64,000 bases of DNA from Cohnella phaseoli. Its GTDB lineage: Bacteria; Bacillota; Bacilli; Paenibacillales; Paenibacillaceae. The stretch spans positions 1 to 64,000 of the forward strand of contig NZ_QRDZ01000016.1 in the NCBI RefSeq assembly GCF_003386235.1. Direction: 5' to 3'. The translations under genes were made by a program, and so were the position numbers. Every line of letters starts with the position of its first letter. The stretch's first letter is position 1. Positions 1-8,661 of the stretch are shown piece after piece. The notes below the pieces were generated by a model. It made no database searches. It saw nothing but the letters and a program-made list of their open reading frames with translations, and was not told the origin of the DNA.

Positions 1-119
1 AAATAAACCACAAATTACCAATAGCCGTCTTGAGAATGGCTTATTTGTTATGCGCATTTCCGTTACTACGTGCGTTGGCTAAGGATTTCAGACTTTTCTC
101 TCCCTAGTTGAAAATAAAA
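1..119. other. Left edge without a gene
   Basis: No reading frame is supported here. It lies downstream of the minus-strand permease. An imperfect inverted repeat (AATAGCC near 22 against GGCTTATT near 46) could be a weak terminator for that permease, but it lacks a clear T-run, so I do not call it one. Confidence 0.4.
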
Positions 120-899
120 TCAAGCGGATTTCCACTTTAGCACGACTCTCTTCTCCAGAAGGTCGATGACAGCGATGATTAGGACGGACACGACTGTCAC
201 GACGGTAATGATGGCAAAGGCTTTGGCAGTATCATACAGAGAGGTGGCTTGAATCAGCAGATTGCCCAGCCCGTCTTTGGAAGCGACCATTTCCCCGAAC
301 AGCGCTCCGACAAGCCCGGTTGCCGCCGACACTCGCAAGGCTACGAAAATCGTAGGCGCCGCGGAAGGGAGAATCACCTTCACGATCGTCTGGAGCTTGG
401 ATGCCTCGAACACTCTCGCGACCTTCAGGTGATTGTCCGCCGTCTGTTTGATCCCCGTAATCGTATTAAAGGCGATCGTAAAGAAACAGAACAGGAATAC
501 GATAGCGACCTTGTGCGACAAGCCGATGCCCAGCCAGAGCATCAGCAGCGGAATGATCGTCACCTTGGGTACGGCGAGCAGTGCCGACAGAAACGGGCGG
601 AAGAACGTCTCGGCCTTCGGGATAAGCACAAGAAGCATGCCCGTGCCGATGCCCGCCACTGCCGAGAGCACGTAGCCTGCGGCAAATTCCTTAAGCGTAA
701 CGAACAGATGATGAAAGATTTCCCCTTGCGTGAACAGCTTTACGATCTCTTCGACGACCAGCGTCGGCTTGGACAGGTATAAGCTTCCGACGATCTCCGC
801 CCGGACGATATATTCGATTAAGCCGAGTACGATCAGGAGCAGCGCAATCTGTCCGGCAACAATGCGCCAACTGCTCTTGGCCGGTTTTCCGATTCCCAT
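120..899 (-). CDS. ABC transporter permease, SsuC/TauC (nitrate/sulfonate/taurine) family
   Basis: Inner-membrane subunit of an importer of the nitrate/sulfonate/taurine class. The 259-residue protein has about six hydrophobic segments, the first near residues 14-33. Around residues 160-185 it has the cytoplasmic EAA loop with the family pattern (VFEASKLQTIVKVILPSA) that contacts the ATPase. The length is normal for SsuC/TauC permeases. The ATG is preceded by a usable purine-rich site. The gene immediately upstream on the same strand is a flavin-dependent monooxygenase, which is a common pairing in organosulfur or organonitrogen scavenging. The ATPase and binding protein are not in the window and probably lie to the left. 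The exact substrate cannot be read from the sequence. Confidence 0.9.
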   Translation of the reverse strand: MGIGKPAKSSWRIVAGQIALLLIVLGLIEYIVRAEIVGSLYLSKPTLVVEEIVKLFTQGEIFHHLFVTLKEFAAGYVLSAVAGIGTGMLLVLIPKAETFFRPFLSALLAVPKVTIIPLLMLWLGIGLSHKVAIVFLFCFFTIAFNTITGIKQTADNHLKVARVFEASKLQTIVKVILPSAAPTIFVALRVSAATGLVGALFGEMVASKDGLGNLLIQATSLYDTAKAFAIITVVTVVSVLIIAVIDLLEKRVVLKWKSA

Positions 900-947
900 T
901 GAATTCCCTCATTTCTCGTCTTGCGGCGCTCCCGGCCAATAGTTACG

Positions 948-2315
948 TTACTCGGCAGCCGTCTGCAGGACGGCCCGCTTCGCGAACCGATTGTCCGGAC
1001 GGGACAAGCCGAAATGCTCGCGGAACGTACTGCCTTCATACTCGGTGCGGAACAAGCCGCGCCGCTGCAGCTCCGGAACGACCAGATCGATGAACAGATC
1101 CAAGCCTCCCGGCATATAAGGCGGGCAAATATTGAACCCGTCCGCTGCCTCCTGAACGAACCATTCCTCGATCTGGTCGGCTATCTGCTCCGGGTTGCCG
1201 ACGATGAGTAAATGCCCGCGGCAGGTGGCCGAGAAGTAGTGGAACAGCTCGCGCACCGTAATATCCTCGCGGCCGGACGCCCGTTGGGCCAGCGTCACCA
1301 AGTCCTTGGCCGCGCCTCCCGGCAGAGTGGACAACTCGAGGTCCGGCAGAGGTCCGTCAAGCGAGTAACCCGACAGATCGATGCCAATGCGTGCTGATAA
1401 TGGAGCCAGATTAAAGTCCGTCACGAGCAGTTCGTTCAGCTCGCGGTACTTCGCTCTGGCTTCCTCCTCCGTTCTGCCGACTAAAGGCACGAGCCCCGGC
1501 AGAATGGACAGCTCGCCCGGGTCGCGCCCGTACTTGGCCATTTTGCTCTTGATGCCGGAATAGAACTGCTTCGCTCCGGCGATATGAATCTGCCCGGTGA
1601 AGATGGCGTTGGAGAATTGCGCCCCCAGCTCCTGACTGCGCTCGGAAGTGCCTGCCGAGAGCAACGGGATCTGTCCTTGCGGAGGCCTGGCAACGTTCAA
1701 CGGACCGGCGACAGAGAAGTGCTCTCCCGCATGGTTGATCTTGTGCACCTTGCTCTCGTCGACGAACACGCCCCCAGCCTTGTCGCGGACAAAGGCGTCA
1801 TCCTCCCAGGAGTCCCACAGATCCTTGACGACCTGTACAAATTCGTCGGCGTAATCGTAGCGCTTGGCGTTATCCCAGTGCTTCTCGCGGCTGAAATTCA
1901 GCGCGGCCCTCGTATCGGCTCCCGTAACGACGTTCCAGGCGACGCGTCCGCTGCTCAAATAGTCCAGCGACGCCGTCAATCGGGCGATATGATAGGGCTC
2001 GGCATACGTCGTGTTCGCAGTCACGATCAAGCCGATCTTCTCCGTAACGGCGGCAATATTGGCGATCATTGTGAACGGCTCCAGCCGCACCATTTGCGAT
2101 GGAAATTGATACTGCATGTCCGCGCTGGATGCCAAGGCATCTCCGAGGAAGAAGAAATCGAATTTGGCTTCCTCCAGTCTGCGCGCGACCCTGTGAAGAA
2201 ATTTCGGATCGAACGCGCCGTCCGTTACGGCCTCCGGGAGTCTCCATCCCGCGGGATGATAGCCGGTCGAAAATAAAAACAAACCTAGGTGAAGCTGACG
2301 TTTCTGTGCGCTCAT
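948..2315 (-). CDS. FMN-dependent monooxygenase, NtaA/SnaA/DszA (SoxA) family
   Basis: Luciferase-like flavin monooxygenase that would use FMNH2 from a separate reductase to oxidise an organic sulfur or nitrogen compound. The product is about 455 residues, typical of the family. It shows the family N-terminal pattern (GLFLFSTGYHPAGWR), a beta-strand run FDFFFLGDALA, and the conserved internal segment RVAWNVVTGAD near residue 130. The open frame can be extended to a TTG at 2330, but GGGAGG sits inside that extension seven bases before the ATG at 2315, so I use 2315. It precedes the SsuC-like permease on the same strand by about 50 bases and is probably cotranscribed with it. The specific substrate is unknown. 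Confidence 0.88.
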   Translation of the reverse strand: MSAQKRQLHLGLFLFSTGYHPAGWRLPEAVTDGAFDPKFLHRVARRLEEAKFDFFFLGDALASSADMQYQFPSQMVRLEPFTMIANIAAVTEKIGLIVTANTTYAEPYHIARLTASLDYLSSGRVAWNVVTGADTRAALNFSREKHWDNAKRYDYADEFVQVVKDLWDSWEDDAFVRDKAGGVFVDESKVHKINHAGEHFSVAGPLNVARPPQGQIPLLSAGTSERSQELGAQFSNAIFTGQIHIAGAKQFYSGIKSKMAKYGRDPGELSILPGLVPLVGRTEEEARAKYRELNELLVTDFNLAPLSARIGIDLSGYSLDGPLPDLELSTLPGGAAKDLVTLAQRASGREDITVRELFHYFSATCRGHLLIVGNPEQIADQIEEWFVQEAADGFNICPPYMPGGLDLFIDLVVPELQRRGLFRTEYEGSTFREHFGLSRPDNRFAKRAVLQTAAE

Positions 2316-2365
2316 CTGTACGCCTCCCAAATTTTATATATTCAATCGGTTAACTAGGAATTAGC

Positions 2366-3352
2366 TTATAAAAAAAGACCGAGCTTCTTGGAAATCTCAT
2401 CGATCTCTGTCAGCTCCTCCGGAGTAAGACGCTCATCCGCATAGCGCAGCGAGTCGCGAACGTGCTCCGGCTTGGACGCTCCGAGAATGGCCGAGGACAC
2501 ATAGGAATGACTGAGCACCCACGTGAACGCGAATTGCGCCAGCGTCCATCCTCTCGCTTCCGCCAACGGCTTAATCGCATCGACCAAGGCGTACGCCGGG
2601 TTTCCTTGCAGCAGCAGCTCCAGACGCTTCTCACCGGCGGCCAGTCGAGATTCGGCCGGCGGCGCTTCGCCTTGGCGGTATTTGCCGGTCAGAATGCCCC
2701 GGCCAAGCGGGCTGTAGACAAGAATGCCGACCTGCTCGGATTCGGCGAACGGAACCAGCTCCCTCTCCATATCTCGCGCTATCAAGCTGTATTCCGGCTG
2801 AACGCTTTCGAAGCGGTGCAAGCCGTTCAGAGCGCTCACCCCATGGGCCTTCGCGAGCTGCCATGCTGCATAATTCGAACAGCCGATATAGCGGATTTTC
2901 CCCTGCCGGATCAGATCGTCCAGCGTGCGAAGCGTCTCCTCGATCGGCGTCTCCGCGTCGAAGCTGTGCACCTGATACAGATCGACGTAATCCGTCTTCA
3001 GTCTTTTCAGACTGTTTTCCAACGCACGATAAATGTGATAGCGGCTCTGCCCGGCATCGTTAACGCCCGTCCCTACTCGGGCATGAAACTTCGTAGCCAG
3101 AATCACCTCGCTCCGGCGGCCCCGCAGCGTATTCCCTATAATCTCCTCCGACTCCCCAATGAGGGTCGGATCGCCCAGATCCATTCCCCGACCGTAAATA
3201 TCCGCCGTATCCACCACATTAATGCCAGCCTCCAGCGCTGCGTTCAGCACCGCTTCCGAAGCTTGCTCGTCAATCCATCGTCCGAACGCCATCGTGCCCA
3301 AGCCGACTTCGGATACCTTTAGGCCAGTGCGGCCCAATCTACGATATTTCAT
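2366..3352 (-). CDS. Aldo/keto reductase
   Basis: NADPH-dependent TIM-barrel oxidoreductase. The 328-residue length and N-terminus (MKYRRLGRTGLKVSEVGLG) are those of the YhdN / potassium-channel-beta-like aldo/keto reductases. The catalytic tetrad can be assigned to Asp48, Tyr53, Lys88 and His129. The C-terminal cofactor segment SSAILGASKPEHVRDSL is present. A terminator-like hairpin at 3385-3429 separates it from the upstream AraC gene, and only about 50 bases separate it from the monooxygenase gene downstream, so it may head the oxidoreductase/transport operon. The physiological substrate is unknown. Confidence 0.9.
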   Translation of the reverse strand: MKYRRLGRTGLKVSEVGLGTMAFGRWIDEQASEAVLNAALEAGINVVDTADIYGRGMDLGDPTLIGESEEIIGNTLRGRRSEVILATKFHARVGTGVNDAGQSRYHIYRALENSLKRLKTDYVDLYQVHSFDAETPIEETLRTLDDLIRQGKIRYIGCSNYAAWQLAKAHGVSALNGLHRFESVQPEYSLIARDMERELVPFAESEQVGILVYSPLGRGILTGKYRQGEAPPAESRLAAGEKRLELLLQGNPAYALVDAIKPLAEARGWTLAQFAFTWVLSHSYVSSAILGASKPEHVRDSLRYADERLTPEELTEIDEISKKLGLFL

Positions 3353-3384
3353 CTCTTAATCCCCTCTAAATCCAACAAAATAAA

Positions 3385-3429
3385 CAGCCGGAAGACGCCC
3401 ACTTATCGTGAATAGCGTCTCTCCGGCTG
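3385..3429 (-). terminator. Rho-independent terminator of the AraC-GyrI gene
   Basis: CAGCCGGAAGACGC at 3385 pairs with GCGTCTCTCCGGCTG ending at 3429, with one bulge. On the minus strand the stem is followed by TTTATTTTGTT. It sits between the AraC gene and the aldo/keto reductase. Confidence 0.7.
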
Positions 3430-3560
3430 TCCGGTCGAGCTTAATTATTAGTTTTCCAACCTGTTAACTAGTACATTAACATAGACCAATCGCATTTTCA
3501 ATCGAAATTTGTTCCGCCAAACGCAGCTCTCGGCGAATGATCGTTCGACCGCGCACCGTC

Positions 3561-4460
3561 TCAGGCTTTGCTTTTGATCGGGATATAAATATCCATCTCC
3601 AACTGTTCGTTGCGGTCCTGCCAGCATCGCTCGTCGTAATGCTCGAACTCTGCGCCGCCGGAGTGCTCGTAGCCCGAGTTGGGGAACCATTCGCTGAAGA
3701 TGGCTAACCACGTATTCTGGATGGAGTCCGTAAACTGATCGGGAGCAACCTTAGGCGTCGTGAATACGGCGTAGGTCTCCTCCGGATAGCTGCGCTTGAT
3801 CGTCCCTTCGGGGGCTTGGGCGCCTTCTCTAGCCTCGACGCCGATGATATAGCTGAATTCGCCGGATTCCATGTCGAAGTCGCCGCAGATACCGTACTCC
3901 ACATTCGATGCGGCCACCCCGTACAAGCTTTCTCCTTTTTTCTCCGCCATATATTGCCCCCAGAAAGCCGGTATGTCCCGATTGTTCTGCCCGTCTTCGT
4001 TTCTCGTACGAATCGAGTAGCCGATCACCTCGAAGGCCGGCTTGGTCTCAATACGATACTTCATGCGAATTCCTCCTAAGTACGGATTAATCCTTCGTTC
4101 CAGCACATTGACCTTAGCGTACTCCGGAGGACGAAGGCCCTTCTTCCGGTAGTCGCCAGGCGTCATGCCGTACAGCTTGCGGAAGGCTCGACTGAACGTC
4201 TCCGGCGTCCCGAAGCCGCAATCGAGCGCGATGTCCAGAAGTCGATCCTGCGAATAGGCGATGCGGCATGCTGCGCGCGCCAGCCTGCGGACGCGAACGT
4301 ACTCCATGACAGGCAGCCCCACAAAAGTATGAAAAACCCTGTGGAAATGAAACTCCGAAAAGTTCGACAGCCGCGCCAAGCCGGAAAACCTCAATTCCTC
4401 TCCCAGTCTTTCCTCGATCTCATCTACGACACGCTGAATCTCTTCCTCATACGACGACAC
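3561..4460 (-). CDS. AraC family regulator with GyrI-like effector domain
   Basis: Transcription regulator of the Rob/SoxS-GyrI architecture. The first ~105 residues carry two helix-turn-helix motifs (LARLSNFSEFHFHRVFHTFVG and IALDCGFGTPETFSRAFRKLYG). The rest is a GyrI-like small-molecule binding domain starting near MKYRIETKPAFEVIGYSIRT. The longest frame starts at 4478, but GGGAGG lies seven bases before a GTG at 4460 (protein starting V-S-S-Y-E), so I use that start; about 299 residues. Related proteins respond to amphipathic compounds or drugs, and the ligand here is unknown. A perfect inverted repeat at 4496-4513 lies just upstream. Confidence 0.88.
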   Translation of the reverse strand: MSSYEEEIQRVVDEIEERLGEELRFSGLARLSNFSEFHFHRVFHTFVGLPVMEYVRVRRLARAACRIAYSQDRLLDIALDCGFGTPETFSRAFRKLYGMTPGDYRKKGLRPPEYAKVNVLERRINPYLGGIRMKYRIETKPAFEVIGYSIRTRNEDGQNNRDIPAFWGQYMAEKKGESLYGVAASNVEYGICGDFDMESGEFSYIIGVEAREGAQAPEGTIKRSYPEETYAVFTTPKVAPDQFTDSIQNTWLAIFSEWFPNSGYEHSGGAEFEHYDERCWQDRNEQLEMDIYIPIKSKA

Positions 4461-4495
4461 CTTGCGACCTCCCTTCACTCCTTATTGTAGCCGTA

Positions 4496-4513
4496 CAAGA
4501 ACTGATGTTCTTG
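4496..4513. promoter_or_regulatory. Inverted repeat upstream of the AraC-GyrI gene
   Basis: CAAGAAC-TGAT-GTTCTTG has perfect 7-bp arms. It lies 36 bases upstream of the GTG start and just upstream of a TACAAT (4484-4489) that could be the -10 box on the minus strand. An operator or autoregulatory site is plausible. A T-run follows on the plus strand, so a terminator acting in that direction is an alternative. Confidence 0.4.
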
Positions 4514-4543
4514 ATGTTTTTTGCTCTTTTTGCGCCACGCCCG

Positions 4544-6172
4544 TTAGCCTCGGATCATCGTGTACAGCTTGTTCTTAGAATCATAATTCAGCTTGTATTT
4601 ATATTCAGGACTGACTACGGTCAGAAACTTGACGTCCGTATCCACTTTGGCGCCAGCTACCTTAAAAGTAATCTTCTTCGGCGGCTCTGTACGGCTCTCC
4701 GCCATTTTCCTCAGCAAATACACGCGCAGCTCCTCGGTCGTTTTCAGGTTCATGCCGTCCACTTCCGGATAAATGTTGATGTCCGGGTAGCCGTAGCCTA
4801 TCCACGTCCGCGTCTTCATCATGAACATGGCGTCTTTCAGGTAATAGGTGTAATCGATGGTTTTTTTGCCGTCCGCCAGCGTTGTGTCGACATAGACCCA
4901 TTTGCCGTTCAAATACACCATATTCCAGGCATGCTCCCCGACAAAAGAGGGTCCGGAAAGCGGGATCGTCGGAATGCCCGCCCTCGTAGCCAAATAGTGA
5001 AACAGCGACGTATAGTGGGCGCACACGCCCCTGCCTTCCTCGATCGCTTTCAGCGCGTTGGCCGCCGAGATATAGTCCGCTCCGCTGGAGTATTTGATTT
5101 GAGTCACAACGTAATCGAAAATAGCTTTAACCTTCTGCTCTTCCGTCATGTTCGGCTTAAGAATTTTCTTCAAAATCTGATCCGTACGGGCATACAGCTT
5201 GCGGTGAACGGAGTCCGGCTGCAGCTCCAGATTGGCCTTCTCTGCCGCCTTTAGCTCTCGCGGCTCGGCCAGATAGCCTTCTCCATGCCAGTTCGTATAG
5301 ACGAAAGTGCCGTACAGAACGGAGTTTCCGCGAAAACGAAGACGCTCCAGGCCGTTCTTGAACGTGAACTTGACCTCGTGCGTCGGAGTCCATAGCTCCA
5401 AAATAGCGAAGCCGACGTCGATCCTCTGCTGCTTACCCGTCAGCTTCACGCCCTTGGTCATATTCTTGACCTGATATCCGATGTATTCTTTGGCGTCCTC
5501 GGCCGACTCGAAGCTCAGATAGGCGTAATTGGAGCCCACCGTTATGCTCTCTTGGCCGTTCAAGCCGCTAAAAGGCAAAATTCCGCGGATATTGCCCGAC
5601 GAGTGCGCATCCATTCCAATGACGGCTTGTTCGCGGGTAAAGGGCTTGTTCGGTTGAAAATTGCCCTGAATAGCCGGGATGACGCTGGCAGACAGAACAT
5701 TCCCGACAGCATGGAAATCGCTTGGCTTAACGGAAGCGAAATCCCGCGTAAAAACGTCGGTCCCCACCGTGTAGGTCAGACTCTTCGAAATCCGTTTGGC
5801 CGCCTCTGCGCGAGTCATCGTCAGCTTCAGATCGTTCAGATCGTCGATCATTCCGTACAAGAAGGCCGCTTTGATGTAATCGGGCGTATTTTCGTCGAAG
5901 CCCGGATGGTCGATCTCGATTTGATCCAGTCCCCGCTCCTCTCGGTAATACAGCCGCGCCAGCTCGTCCACCGTAATCGCCTGACGCAAATTGCGCTGAA
6001 AAGAATCCGGAAGGATGTTTTGAGCAACCAGCTCCTCCAGCCTTTCCCGCGCCTCCTCCGAAAGAGCTTCAGCGGCAGCAGCCGAAGAACGCTCGACGCC
6101 GGTCGAGTAGGCAATCGTAAACATCTGTATCGCAATCATGAAAACAAGAATGGCAGAAGTGCTCTTCTTCAA
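4544..6172 (-). CDS. Secreted transglutaminase-like domain protein
   Basis: Exported protein with a C-terminal transglutaminase/protease-like core. Residues 1-24 form a signal peptide. Residues ~60-200 carry degenerate S-layer-homology-like segments (the TRAEAAKRISKSL and FTREQAVIGMDA motifs are typical of SLH helices). Residues ~345-440 form the transglutaminase core, with the triad assigned to Cys384 (GRGVCAHYTSLF), His414 (GEHAWNMVY) and Asp429 (WVYVDTT). Proteins of this type in Gram-positive bacteria are usually uncharacterised surface proteins with possible cross-linking or peptidase activity. The gene stands alone. Its upstream region has a perfect palindrome at 6248-6266 and repeated TTTGTACGA motifs. 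The fold is clear; the substrate is not. Confidence 0.85.
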   Translation of the reverse strand: MKKSTSAILVFMIAIQMFTIAYSTGVERSSAAAAEALSEEARERLEELVAQNILPDSFQRNLRQAITVDELARLYYREERGLDQIEIDHPGFDENTPDYIKAAFLYGMIDDLNDLKLTMTRAEAAKRISKSLTYTVGTDVFTRDFASVKPSDFHAVGNVLSASVIPAIQGNFQPNKPFTREQAVIGMDAHSSGNIRGILPFSGLNGQESITVGSNYAYLSFESAEDAKEYIGYQVKNMTKGVKLTGKQQRIDVGFAILELWTPTHEVKFTFKNGLERLRFRGNSVLYGTFVYTNWHGEGYLAEPRELKAAEKANLELQPDSVHRKLYARTDQILKKILKPNMTEEQKVKAIFDYVVTQIKYSSGADYISAANALKAIEEGRGVCAHYTSLFHYLATRAGIPTIPLSGPSFVGEHAWNMVYLNGKWVYVDTTLADGKKTIDYTYYLKDAMFMMKTRTWIGYGYPDINIYPEVDGMNLKTTEELRVYLLRKMAESRTEPPKKITFKVAGAKVDTDVKFLTVVSPEYKYKLNYDSKNKLYTMIRG

Positions 6173-6247
6173 CGCCCAATCTCTCCTTCAACTGGTTTCT
6201 CCCCTACCGGACGCGACAAACCGCGAAACTCGGCGTTAGATCAAGGT

Positions 6248-6266
6248 TACCATACGCCGTATGGTA
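6248..6266. promoter_or_regulatory. Perfect palindrome upstream of the transglutaminase-like gene
   Basis: TACCATACG-C-CGTATGGTA has 9-bp perfect arms around one base and lies 76 bases before the ATG at 6172. It has the shape of a dimeric repressor operator. No regulator gene for it can be identified. Confidence 0.5.
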
Positions 6267-6327
6267 CATAAAGGAAAGTTGGGGACTTGAGGGGTATTTG
6301 GAGATCAAAATGAAATTGTGCGGTTTA

Positions 6328-6427
6328 TCGTACAAATCCATTAATCCGACCTTTCTATCGCCGTATTTTGTACGAAAAATCACATGGAATGTACGCATCG
6401 ACCAACAAAATCGCGGTGTTTGTACGA
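6328..6427. repeat. Three TTTGTACGA motifs in the 6173-6520 intergenic region
   Basis: The gene-free stretch 6173-6520 holds the palindrome at 6248-6266, this motif cluster and a terminator. TTTGTACGA occurs at 6367-6375 and 6419-6427 and in inverted orientation at 6328-6336. The outer two copies extend as near-mirror sequences (TTTATCGTACAAA against TTTGTACGATTTA). They could be regulator binding sites for the transglutaminase-like gene. Confidence 0.4.
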
Positions 6428-6460
6428 TTTATCATACAGATAAATTCGAGTTCTTTTCAG

Positions 6461-6513
6461 AAAAAACAGCGCCCCTGCCCCCTCTACAGGAAGCCCGAAG
6501 GCGCTGCCTTTTT
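6461..6513 (-). terminator. Terminator of the six-hairpin glycosidase gene
   Basis: CAGCGCC (6467-6473) pairs with GGCGCTG (6500-6506), and six T follow on the minus strand. A T-run on the other side would also allow plus-strand function. Confidence 0.65.
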
Positions 6514-6520
6514 CAACAAA

Positions 6521-8458
6521 TCATGATTCGAACCGAACCTCCGCCGCTTCTCCATCCCGTAAGGAATGCGTTTTTTCGCGGCCGTCCGCCGTCACGGTCA
6601 GGAGAACGGTCCCCTCGCCGGAACGACTCGCCTTCAGATCAAAGCTCCGTCCAAACGCCTGAATTTCCGACAGCGTCATGGAAGGCCAGCCTTCCGGCAA
6701 GCGCGGAGCGCAAGAGAAGGAAGCGAGCCCTGTCGGAGAAATGCCGAACAGGCCTTCCGTCACGATCCGGCCGTACAGCGCGCTTTCGGCGGACAGATGA
6801 CGCTGGTTTCCTTCCGGGTACGCTTCAACCGCGTAGGGCACATGGTCTCCAAGTAAGCGCCGCTTCGAATACGCGGACAGCTTATCCAACGCCTTCTCGG
6901 TCTCGCCTGCTACGAACAGCGCGCGCAGTCCATATAGCGTAGAACGATCCCAGAACACGGTGTCTCCGGCCTCCGTCGCCAGCCCGTCCTCCGTCCATAG
7001 ACGGGGGGACAGCATTGCCGCGATCGTACCGTCTTTTCGTTCCGTAATGCCGAGGGACAGCGGAAGACCGATCCAAGACCGCAAAACCTCGTTGCCTGCA
7101 TAATAGCGGTACGTTCGGAAGCCTTCCACCTCGGCGCCGAAATAGGCTTCGATCGCCTCGCGCAGATCGTCCGCCGACTTCGCCGCCGCATCGGCTTCCT
7201 CCCGCATGCCCAGCTCCCGGGCGAGCGCCGAAGCGTAATGGAATCCGCCGTAAGCCAGCGCCGAAGTAGACAAGTTGGCCCCGCCGGTCGGGAATCTCCC
7301 TTCCAGTTCGTCGGAATCGGAAGCGACGACCCCCTCTGTAGTCAAACGGCTTCTGCAATAGTTCAAGCACCACGCAATTGCGGGCCACAGCTCCTCGGCA
7401 ATCTCTCGGCTGCCCGTCGCGAGCGCGAACTTCGACGCTCCGTAGGCGTACATGGCCGCATCGCCCCTGTCACCCGCCCCTTCCCAAATATCGATGCCCT
7501 CGGAGATGACGGAGCTTGGGACCGGCACATTGTCCGGTCCCATGAAGGGCATGTAGAGCCGGAAGGCGTTTAAGCTGGCCTCAATCGCGGGTCGGTCCCC
7601 CAGGTAAGCGAAAAAAGGCGCCGCGTATTCGATCTGGTCGTTCGTCCAAACTGCGGCATAGTAATGCCCTCCGCCAGGGCTGTGCAGCAGTCCGTATTTC
7701 GTGCGGAACAGACTCTCCGAAGCGCGAAGCTTGGCGAATTCGAACATGCGGCCGAGAACCGGGTCGGGCGATTCGAAACGGAGCTTGCCCCGCAGCGCTT
7801 CGACCTGCTCCCTCCTTTTGTGCTCTTCCTGCTGATGATCTGGAGCTTCAAGACGCTCGCTCCATTTGCGCCCGACGTACGACACGTGAAATTCGACGCT
7901 CTCGCCTGGCTTCAGCTCGACCGGTCCGGTTGCATCCACGCAGACTTCCATCGCGTAAATTCCGCCGGTGCCTCTGCCACGGCTGGAGTATTCCGACGGC
8001 TCCGCTTCCAGGATAACAGGGGTGTCCGTCGCGTTCGTAATCGTCACCGTCTCTAGCAGCGCGGGACTCTCGGAAGCCGGAAACAGACGACGGCGCACCG
8101 TCAATCCTTCCCCTGTCTCGCTTTCGATTTCCAGCAGCCCGTCGAAAATGACTTGTTGCGGCCGCTCCGCGGACAGAAACCGACCGTTCGCTTTTACACG
8201 GGGAATCGCCTCTTCGGGATACTCATGCGTCAAGCTTGCATGCGTATTGTTCGGTATCGTGCGAAGCATCGGCCATACAACCTGTCTAACGAGCAGAAGT
8301 TCTCCCGCTTCATTGACGCCGTACCGGACGATCGCGGAGACGCTGCGGCCGCTCATCTCAAGCTGATCGTTGTGAGGCAGTCTGGCGTCCGATCCGATCT
8401 CCCACAGGATGCCGTTCTCGTTTAATTGCCACCGGGCATTTTCTAATCTAGCGCTCAT
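6521..8458 (-). CDS. Six-hairpin (alpha/alpha)6 glycosidase-like protein
   Basis: Probable cytoplasmic carbohydrate-active enzyme. The 645-residue protein has a beta-rich N-terminal part (to about residue 215), a long helical region with repeated hairpins (VWTNDQIEYAAPFFAYLGDR, EGAGDRGDAAMYAYGASKFA) typical of the (alpha/alpha)6 barrel of glycogen-debranching, GH78 and GH95-like enzymes, and a beta-rich C-terminus. No signal peptide is visible, so it should act on imported oligosaccharides. AAGGAG lies eight bases before the ATG. An AraC-family regulator is transcribed divergently and is the likely activator. TACAAT at 8503-8508 without a good -35 fits an activated promoter. The family cannot be fixed to a numbered GH family by eye. 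Confidence 0.7.
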   Translation of the reverse strand: MSARLENARWQLNENGILWEIGSDARLPHNDQLEMSGRSVSAIVRYGVNEAGELLLVRQVVWPMLRTIPNNTHASLTHEYPEEAIPRVKANGRFLSAERPQQVIFDGLLEIESETGEGLTVRRRLFPASESPALLETVTITNATDTPVILEAEPSEYSSRGRGTGGIYAMEVCVDATGPVELKPGESVEFHVSYVGRKWSERLEAPDHQQEEHKRREQVEALRGKLRFESPDPVLGRMFEFAKLRASESLFRTKYGLLHSPGGGHYYAAVWTNDQIEYAAPFFAYLGDRPAIEASLNAFRLYMPFMGPDNVPVPSSVISEGIDIWEGAGDRGDAAMYAYGASKFALATGSREIAEELWPAIAWCLNYCRSRLTTEGVVASDSDELEGRFPTGGANLSTSALAYGGFHYASALARELGMREEADAAAKSADDLREAIEAYFGAEVEGFRTYRYYAGNEVLRSWIGLPLSLGITERKDGTIAAMLSPRLWTEDGLATEAGDTVFWDRSTLYGLRALFVAGETEKALDKLSAYSKRRLLGDHVPYAVEAYPEGNQRHLSAESALYGRIVTEGLFGISPTGLASFSCAPRLPEGWPSMTLSEIQAFGRSFDLKASRSGEGTVLLTVTADGREKTHSLRDGEAAEVRFES

Positions 8459-8502
8459 CGTAATGCCGCTCCTTATCGATTGAAATATAAAGAAGTGCTT
8501 CC

Positions 8503-8508
8503 ATTGTA
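8503..8508 (-). promoter_or_regulatory. Candidate -10 box of the glycosidase gene
   Basis: TACAAT on the minus strand, 44 bases upstream of the ATG at 8458. No recognisable -35 box lies 16-18 bases upstream, as expected for a promoter needing an AraC-type activator. The activator gene is divergent at 8662. Confidence 0.35.
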
Positions 8509-8661
8509 GCGGAAGCCAGCGGCGGCAGGGAGCTTAGTCCTGTGTGATAGATCGGTAATTTTGTGTGTTTATTTTCGTAGAAGTCCTTAATATGATAGAG
8601 ATATGGTGAGAAAAATGTGTCTCTCCGATGATTCGACGGGGAGCTGTAAAGGGGCGAAAAG

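Noticed and set aside
22..47. Terminator at the left edge
   Set aside because: The stem is short and imperfect and no T-run follows.
6298..6942. Plus-strand frame of 214 codons
   Set aside because: It crosses the terminator at 6461-6513 and runs antisense into the glycosidase gene.
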